DNA of 64,000 nt, from the NCBI RefSeq assembly GCF_900116665.1, contig NZ_FPBK01000003.1, forward strand, positions 24,281 to 88,280, written 5' to 3'. The DNA is from Pustulibacterium marinum (lineage in GTDB: Bacteria > Bacteroidota > Bacteroidia > Flavobacteriales > Flavobacteriaceae). Shown in pieces: positions 59,176 through 64,000 of the stretch. Position 1 is the stretch's first letter; every line of letters starts with the position of its first letter. The position numbers and the translations under genes are program-made. The notes beneath the pieces are model-generated. The model searched no databases and was not told the origin of the DNA. It saw only the letters and a list, made by a program, of their open reading frames with translations.

Positions 59176-61044
59176 TTAATTTCTTACAATAAATTCACAT
59201 CTACGGTTGATAGCATGTTCCACTTGGGTACAATTTTCACCACAAGCTACCAATGGTTTCCTTTCGCCATAACCTTCAGAAGTTAGTCTTCGACGCTCAA
59301 TTCCCTGCGATACCAAATAATCTACAGCAGACGCTGCTCTGTTTTTAGACAGTTTGATATTGTATGCATCGGTACCTTGAGAATCTGTATGTGCATCAAT
59401 CTCTACTTCCATAGTTGGGTATTTCTTCATCAAATCTACCAATACATTTAATATTCTTGCTGCTTGTGGTTTGATGTCCCATTTATCTAAATCGAAGTAA
59501 ATATTTTCCAATTCAATATACATTAATCCATCTTCGCGTACTACTACAATATCTTCTGCATCATCAAAAGACTCCAGGGATAATCCTATAGAATAATAAA
59601 ACACACCCTCCTCACCTGTTGTAAATTCATTGGTATAAGGAACATATAAACTTTTCTGAGCTTCAATTGTATACGTAGTAAATGGTTTTGTCTTGAATTT
59701 GTAGTGAGCATCAGCCCCAACTACAGTCTCTCCTACAACTTCTCCGTTTTCGTCATACAATCTAACAGTGGTTCCCGGTAGTGGTTCGTGAGAGTGCTTG
59801 TCTGTTACATCACCTTCTACCACAAAACTATTCAGATTATCTTCTCTATCAAAAGCATAGATTTTGTCTCCACCACTTCTATTAGATGAAAAATATCCGG
59901 TATTTTTTTCAGTATTTACTACAAAAGCAAAATCGTCTAATTCGCTATTTAATGTAGCTCCCAAATTCATAGGTTTTGTAAAAGTAGAATCTGTGGGCGA
60001 AGTCATGTAAATATCTAATCCGCCCATACCTTTTAAACCATTCGAAGCGAAATAGAGAATTCCATCTTCTGCAATAAACGGAAACTGTTCACGCTCCTTT
60101 GTATTAATTCCGCTTCCTAAGTTCTTTGGATATGAATAAATTCCATCTTCCTTAATATCTACATAGAATAAGTCGTATGATCCATCTTTATCACTAGAAA
60201 AATACAAGCGTTTGTCATCATTAGAAAGTGCCGGATGCATGGTGTTGTATGTTTCAGAAGAAAAAGGCAACTCGGTTATATTTTGCCACGAACCATCTAT
60301 AAATTCTGCTTTAAACATACGAACAGTAGCTACTTTCTCGTCATTGATCTTGTTACGCTTTCTACTGGTTCTATTAAAATACATAGTCTTTCCATCCTTG
60401 GTGAACACTGCAGAACTTTCATGGGAAGTTGTATTGATATCTTCTGAAAAAGATTGGATGTTCTCAAGTGTTTTATCTTCACTTACAGTGGCGGTGTACA
60501 AATCTAAATAGGGTGTACAATCCCAGCTAAACGTAGGATTCTCTTTATTTCTGGTAGCTGCAAAAATGACACTATCTTGTTTGAAGTAGGCCAAACCAAA
60601 ATCACCAGAAACACTTTTTTGCAATGGTTTTGAAAAGTAGTTATAGGGTACTTTTTCTTGAATATCTTGTATAAATTGTTGAGTAGCATATGGTTTTCCG
60701 GTATATACACCTAGAATGGAATCAGCCTCATCATATGATTTTATTCCTTTCAAAGCATGAGCATAGCGAAATAAATATTCTTTTGGAACAGAATCCTTAT
60801 ACGTTGTAAATAGCTTTTGATATGCTCCGGAAGCTTTCTCCATTTGAGAAATATAGAAATAACTATCTGCCAAGTTTTGCAGTACTTGTTGAGACGGGTT
60901 GTCTAGTTTCAAATACAACTGCGTTGCCGCTTCATAAGCCCTATCTGCAAAGGCATTGTTAGCGCGTTTCTCATCTGATGACTGAGCGAAACTATGAAGC
61001 TGAAAGAACAGCGTACTTATAAATACTATATATTTTATTTTCAT
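59176..61044 (-). CDS. PorE-like OmpA-family protein of the T9SS
   Basis: 622-residue exported protein with the PorE domain order: signal peptide (F-I-S-T-L-F-F-Q-L-H-S-F-A-Q), TPR-like helices (about 25-130), a WD40-like PD40 propeller (about 190-395; H-P-A-L-S-N-D-D-K-R-L-Y-F-S-S-D and F-P-F-I-A-E-D-G-I-L-Y-F-A-S), a carboxypeptidase-regulatory domain (about 405-470), and an OmpA domain (about 505-620; E-I-D-A-H-T-D-S-Q-G-T-D-A-Y-N and N-R-A-A-S-A-V). The OmpA end should bind peptidoglycan. It follows the PorP/SprF gene by 12 bp, so the two are one unit with the adhesin-like gene upstream. Confidence 0.9.
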   Translation of the reverse strand: MKIKYIVFISTLFFQLHSFAQSSDEKRANNAFADRAYEAATQLYLKLDNPSQQVLQNLADSYFYISQMEKASGAYQKLFTTYKDSVPKEYLFRYAHALKGIKSYDEADSILGVYTGKPYATQQFIQDIQEKVPYNYFSKPLQKSVSGDFGLAYFKQDSVIFAATRNKENPTFSWDCTPYLDLYTATVSEDKTLENIQSFSEDINTTSHESSAVFTKDGKTMYFNRTSRKRNKINDEKVATVRMFKAEFIDGSWQNITELPFSSETYNTMHPALSNDDKRLYFSSDKDGSYDLFYVDIKEDGIYSYPKNLGSGINTKEREQFPFIAEDGILYFASNGLKGMGGLDIYMTSPTDSTFTKPMNLGATLNSELDDFAFVVNTEKNTGYFSSNRSGGDKIYAFDREDNLNSFVVEGDVTDKHSHEPLPGTTVRLYDENGEVVGETVVGADAHYKFKTKPFTTYTIEAQKSLYVPYTNEFTTGEEGVFYYSIGLSLESFDDAEDIVVVREDGLMYIELENIYFDLDKWDIKPQAARILNVLVDLMKKYPTMEVEIDAHTDSQGTDAYNIKLSKNRAASAVDYLVSQGIERRRLTSEGYGERKPLVACGENCTQVEHAINRRCEFIVRN

Positions 61045-61056
61045 ACGGCAGTTGTT

Positions 61057-61992
61057 TTAGAAAAATCGGGGTGAAACATCGTACCCTTTTGGTTTTCCTA
61101 TTTTACTTATATCAAACAAAACCATGACCTCGTGTGAACCAGATGCATATTTACTAAGATTAGTTAACGTATAATCATATGCATACCCAACTCTTACAGT
61201 GGGCGAAATTCTAAAATTGAATAATCCACTTACTGCATCGTCCCATCTATAACCAACTCCTACTTCAAAAACATCATGAAAAAGTACGTTGGAAGTAATA
61301 TCTAGAGAAACTGGAGCATCGTAAGCTGCTTTAAGCATAAAGGCTGGTTTAAGTTTCACATCCTCATTGAGCTGAAACACGTATCCACCGGTTGCAAAAT
61401 AATGAATGTCTTCTACCGCTTGATAAGCAATTCCGTCTTGATTCTCGATATGATGTGATTTGAGCAAATTAGGCGCCGATAATCCGAAGTAGAAATTTTC
61501 ACCAAACAAGAAAAAACCAGTTCCCACATTTGGCATGGTTCTACTAATGTTTTCAGCAAATGCATTATCTGGTGCATCATCTGAAAATTGGAACCCTGTA
61601 AAATTGGCATCATAAAATGTGGCTCCTGCTTTTAATCCTAAAGATAATTTCAGTTTTTCTGAAAAACGTAATACATAGGCAAAGTCTGCATACACATTGG
61701 TTTCACTTACCACGTTTCCTATATCATCATTCACAATAGAAAGCCCCATTTCTACATTGTTTGGAAATGTATTATGGATAAAAAAGCTTTGAGTAGTTGG
61801 AGCTCCTTCAAATCCTACCCATTGTGCACGGTAAAGGCCTCCAAGTTTTATAACATCGGGGTCATCTGTTGCATACGCCGGGTTTACAACACTCATGTTG
61901 TACATATACTGAGTATACTGCGGATCTTGCTGTGCTTTCACGGTGAAACCAAACAGCAAACACATACAACATATATATAATTTAATATTCAT
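61057..61992 (-). CDS. PorP/SprF-family type IX secretion membrane protein
   Basis: 311-residue outer-membrane beta-barrel. The signal peptide ends V-K-A-Q, and the mature N-terminus Q-D-P-Q-Y-T-Q-Y-M-Y-N-M-S-V-V-N-P-A-Y-A is the hallmark of PorP/SprF proteins. Y-R-A-Q-W-V-G-F-E-G-A-P follows, and a final barrel strand ends at S-P-R-F-F. SprF-like proteins are needed for secretion or surface attachment of substrates with type B C-terminal domains. It directly follows such a substrate gene (12 bp gap), which is the expected pairing. Confidence 0.94.
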   Translation of the reverse strand: MNIKLYICCMCLLFGFTVKAQQDPQYTQYMYNMSVVNPAYATDDPDVIKLGGLYRAQWVGFEGAPTTQSFFIHNTFPNNVEMGLSIVNDDIGNVVSETNVYADFAYVLRFSEKLKLSLGLKAGATFYDANFTGFQFSDDAPDNAFAENISRTMPNVGTGFFLFGENFYFGLSAPNLLKSHHIENQDGIAYQAVEDIHYFATGGYVFQLNEDVKLKPAFMLKAAYDAPVSLDITSNVLFHDVFEVGVGYRWDDAVSGLFNFRISPTVRVGYAYDYTLTNLSKYASGSHEVMVLFDISKIGKPKGYDVSPRFF

Positions 61993-62004
61993 TTTTAATT
62001 TCTT

Positions 62005-64000
62005 CTACCTATTTAAATATAATCTTCCTTGAATAGCGTCTCTTCCTTCAATATGCAATTGTAGCACAAAGAAATAAACTCCTGTTGGCACACCATTGCT
62101 ACCAATAGTTACAGCTCCTGTATTGGTTTTACCATCCCAATCTGGAGTGTCAAAGTTTCCTTTGTAAACTACATTCCCATATCTATTGAAAATCTCTATT
62201 TCGAAATTTGGATAATATTCTCGTAAATTATGAATGGTAAAGGTTTCGTTTACTCCATCATTATTTGGTGAAAAACCGTCTGGTATAATTACATCACAAT
62301 ATGTAATATCTACCGTAACCGCTAATCGTTCTGTATTTGGGCAATCGGCATAATCTGCATACACTCCGTAATACGTTACGCCTGGTTCAAGCATATCGGT
62401 ATTCTCATACATATTACCACCTACAGCAGCATCATACCAAGCAACTTCACCATCCGGGTTAATTAAATTTTCAGTTAATGATTCAAACGTTGGCATATCC
62501 TGCTCACAAAATATATTGCCTTCTTCCTCCATTTCAATCATGTCTCCATTATAAATTTCAAAAGTTGCCGAAGCTATATCCGTGAAATAGATAGGACATT
62601 CTACTGCTCCATCACTTAAGTTTACTAGTAATACAGAAACAGTACCTTCTGTGGCTAATACTTCTCCAGGAATGGTAAATACGGCCTCCCCATCTATTAA
62701 TGTTACGATTAAATCACTTTCTGAATAATTGACAACCCCAGAAACTTCATACTCTATGATGTAATCACCATCTGGTATGGATGGATTAGAAATAATTACA
62801 TCATTGGCAACACCAAGACATACATTTTGAGTAAATAATTTGGTTTGATCCACATCTATATCTGGAACATCTGTGACCTCAAAAGTGATAAAAGCATCGG
62901 TATTTAAATTTGCACAACCTGTATCTAAATTCACTACTGAAGTAATGGTCAATAAATAAGCATCTGTTAGCGAAATCTGATCTACAGGTATATTGAAAAC
63001 AGCGTCTCCGTTCGCAAAAGAAATTGTTTCACTTGTGTATGAATTACTTCCTGATGTAGTTTCAAGACTATAGGTTAATTGATAATCTCCATCGGAAAGA
63101 TTCGTATTTGTTATGGTTAGTATTCCTTCATTCCCTAAACATACATTATCAATACTTAAAGCAGAAGTTGCTATACTTGGTCCTTCAACTACCTCAAAAG
63201 AAGCGGTGATAGTCGCAGAACTGGTGTTACAAGAATTTGTTTCTTGTGGTAATATTTCGGTTACAGAAATTGTAGTTACCCCAACATTACTCAATAAACT
63301 TTCATCTACTACAAATGATCCTGTTCCTGCATTCACAGCAATATTCGCGTTTTGATCTCCAACGGTATTACTTCCAGAAAGGGAATACGTAATTGTATAC
63401 ACTCCATCTGGTATATTTTGTAAGGCGACTAAAGCCTGTGTACCATAACAAATTTCGGTATCTACTGAAAGAGTCACTGCATCCATATCGATAGATTCCA
63501 AAATTTCAATTTGAACGGTTTCACTATCGGATACGCAACTACCACTAACAGTATAAGTAAATGTATTTGTACCCGTATTATAATCGGCAGGAGTAATTAT
63601 GCTACTTACGATCTCATTATTAGAATTTGTCCAAACTCCGCCTTCATCTTGAGTACCATCTAAAAGCGTGTACAAATCAAAAGTTGCATCTAGATTACAT
63701 ACTTCAATCAGCCCAGTAAAGTTTCCTGCATTTGCAACTGATGTATCTATCACAAACGATATTTCTGTGGCATTGTCCCCACAACTCGCGCTGCTTACTG
63801 TATAGGTGTAATTGTAGGTTCCTGCTGTCAATGAAGTGATGTCGATTTCATTAGACACTGTATTATTGGATGCATCGGTCCAAATTCCTCCAGTATCTTC
63901 GTTAACTAATAAATCAAACAAATCGATGGTTCCTTCGCTAGTGCAGTAGGTTGTTAATCCTACAAAATCACCGGATGATAAGCTTTGTTCTACCGTAACT
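62005..64000 (-). CDS. Large T9SS substrate with type B (CHU_C) C-terminal domain, 5'-truncated by the window
   Basis: The frame is open to base 64000, so the N-terminus is outside. The visible 664 residues start with two SprB-like beta-sandwich repeats (G-G-I-W-T-D-A-S-N-N and G-G-V-W-T-N-S-N-N, each followed by a T-Y-T-V-S step), then three related repeats of about 100 residues (S-D-G-D-Y-Q-L-T-Y-S-L-E and P-D-G-D-Y-I-I-E-Y-E-V). The C-terminal 90 residues are the gliding-motility type B domain: I-I-P-D-G-F-S-P-N-N-D-G-V-N-E-T-F, I-F-N-R-Y-G-N-V-V-Y, W-D-G-K-T-N, G-V-Y-F-F-V-L and a final Y-L-N-R. A cell-surface adhesin is likely. Confidence 0.92.
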   Translation of the reverse strand, partial: VTVEQSLSSGDFVGLTTYCTSEGTIDLFDLLVNEDTGGIWTDASNNTVSNEIDITSLTAGTYNYTYTVSSASCGDNATEISFVIDTSVANAGNFTGLIEVCNLDATFDLYTLLDGTQDEGGVWTNSNNEIVSSIITPADYNTGTNTFTYTVSGSCVSDSETVQIEILESIDMDAVTLSVDTEICYGTQALVALQNIPDGVYTITYSLSGSNTVGDQNANIAVNAGTGSFVVDESLLSNVGVTTISVTEILPQETNSCNTSSATITASFEVVEGPSIATSALSIDNVCLGNEGILTITNTNLSDGDYQLTYSLETTSGSNSYTSETISFANGDAVFNIPVDQISLTDAYLLTITSVVNLDTGCANLNTDAFITFEVTDVPDIDVDQTKLFTQNVCLGVANDVIISNPSIPDGDYIIEYEVSGVVNYSESDLIVTLIDGEAVFTIPGEVLATEGTVSVLLVNLSDGAVECPIYFTDIASATFEIYNGDMIEMEEEGNIFCEQDMPTFESLTENLINPDGEVAWYDAAVGGNMYENTDMLEPGVTYYGVYADYADCPNTERLAVTVDITYCDVIIPDGFSPNNDGVNETFTIHNLREYYPNFEIEIFNRYGNVVYKGNFDTPDWDGKTNTGAVTIGSNGVPTGVYFFVLQLHIEGRDAIQGRLYLNR

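Overview
The window reads as a chromosomal segment of a marine-type member of the Bacteroidota, most likely Flavobacteriaceae. Support comes from SusC/SusD pairs, many lipoproteins with Bacteroidota-style signal peptides, a type IX secretion (T9SS) module with a gliding-motility-type C-terminal domain, a DUF3276/PUR-like protein, AT-rich DNA, and -7 elements of the TAnnTTTG type. I saw no rRNA, tRNA, CRISPR array, transposase or integrase gene.

Layout. 1-8.1 kb: a glycan utilization locus (SusC cut by the left edge, SusD, GH30, SusE/F-like lipoprotein, second GH30), consistent with beta-1,6-glucan or branched laminarin use. 8.3-19.9 kb: mixed genes (RDD membrane protein, a gene-free kilobase with a 21-bp tandem array, a DCL/DUF3223-HNH-like protein, a membrane-anchored plug-like protein, SIMPL protein, SDR, exported metallophosphoesterase, GH97). 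19.9-25.3 kb: an AT-rich accessory block with an ORC/Cdc6-like ATPase and several unrecognised genes, separated by spacers that resemble one another, so the block looks like a row of gene cassettes. 25.4-30.1 kb: small exported proteins, a Crp/Fnr-type regulator with an adjacent SDR gene (matching palindromic operators before both), and a PI-PLC-like lipoprotein. 30.5-35.4 kb: a second, complete SusC/SusD pair without enzymes. 35.4-44.5 kb: a long minus-strand run of small membrane and exported proteins ending in a CAP-domain protein. 44.7-48.0 kb: a second accessory block (lipoprotein, MBL-fold hydrolase, membrane protein, Mrr-like nuclease) with an attC-like inverted repeat and a leader shared with the 20-25 kb block. 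48.0-50.4 kb: gene-free, built of repeats. 50.4-57.0 kb: core metabolism (nnr; thrABC with a threonine/isoleucine-rich leader peptide and attenuator). 57.0-59.1 kb: small exported proteins, one pair joined at a dnaX-like slippery site. 59.2-64.0 kb: OmpA/PorE-like protein, PorP/SprF-like protein and a type-B T9SS substrate cut by the right edge.

The most unusual signals are non-coding. Two arrays of six CG-centred palindromes, each spaced exactly 22 bp, lie 29 kb apart in inverted orientation. Beside them are short-word arrays with exact 10- or 11-bp (one helical turn) phasing. In addition, a shared leader precedes four unrelated AT-rich genes, and related trailers follow three transcription units. 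I know of no described system matching the 22/11-bp arrays, but I could not search.
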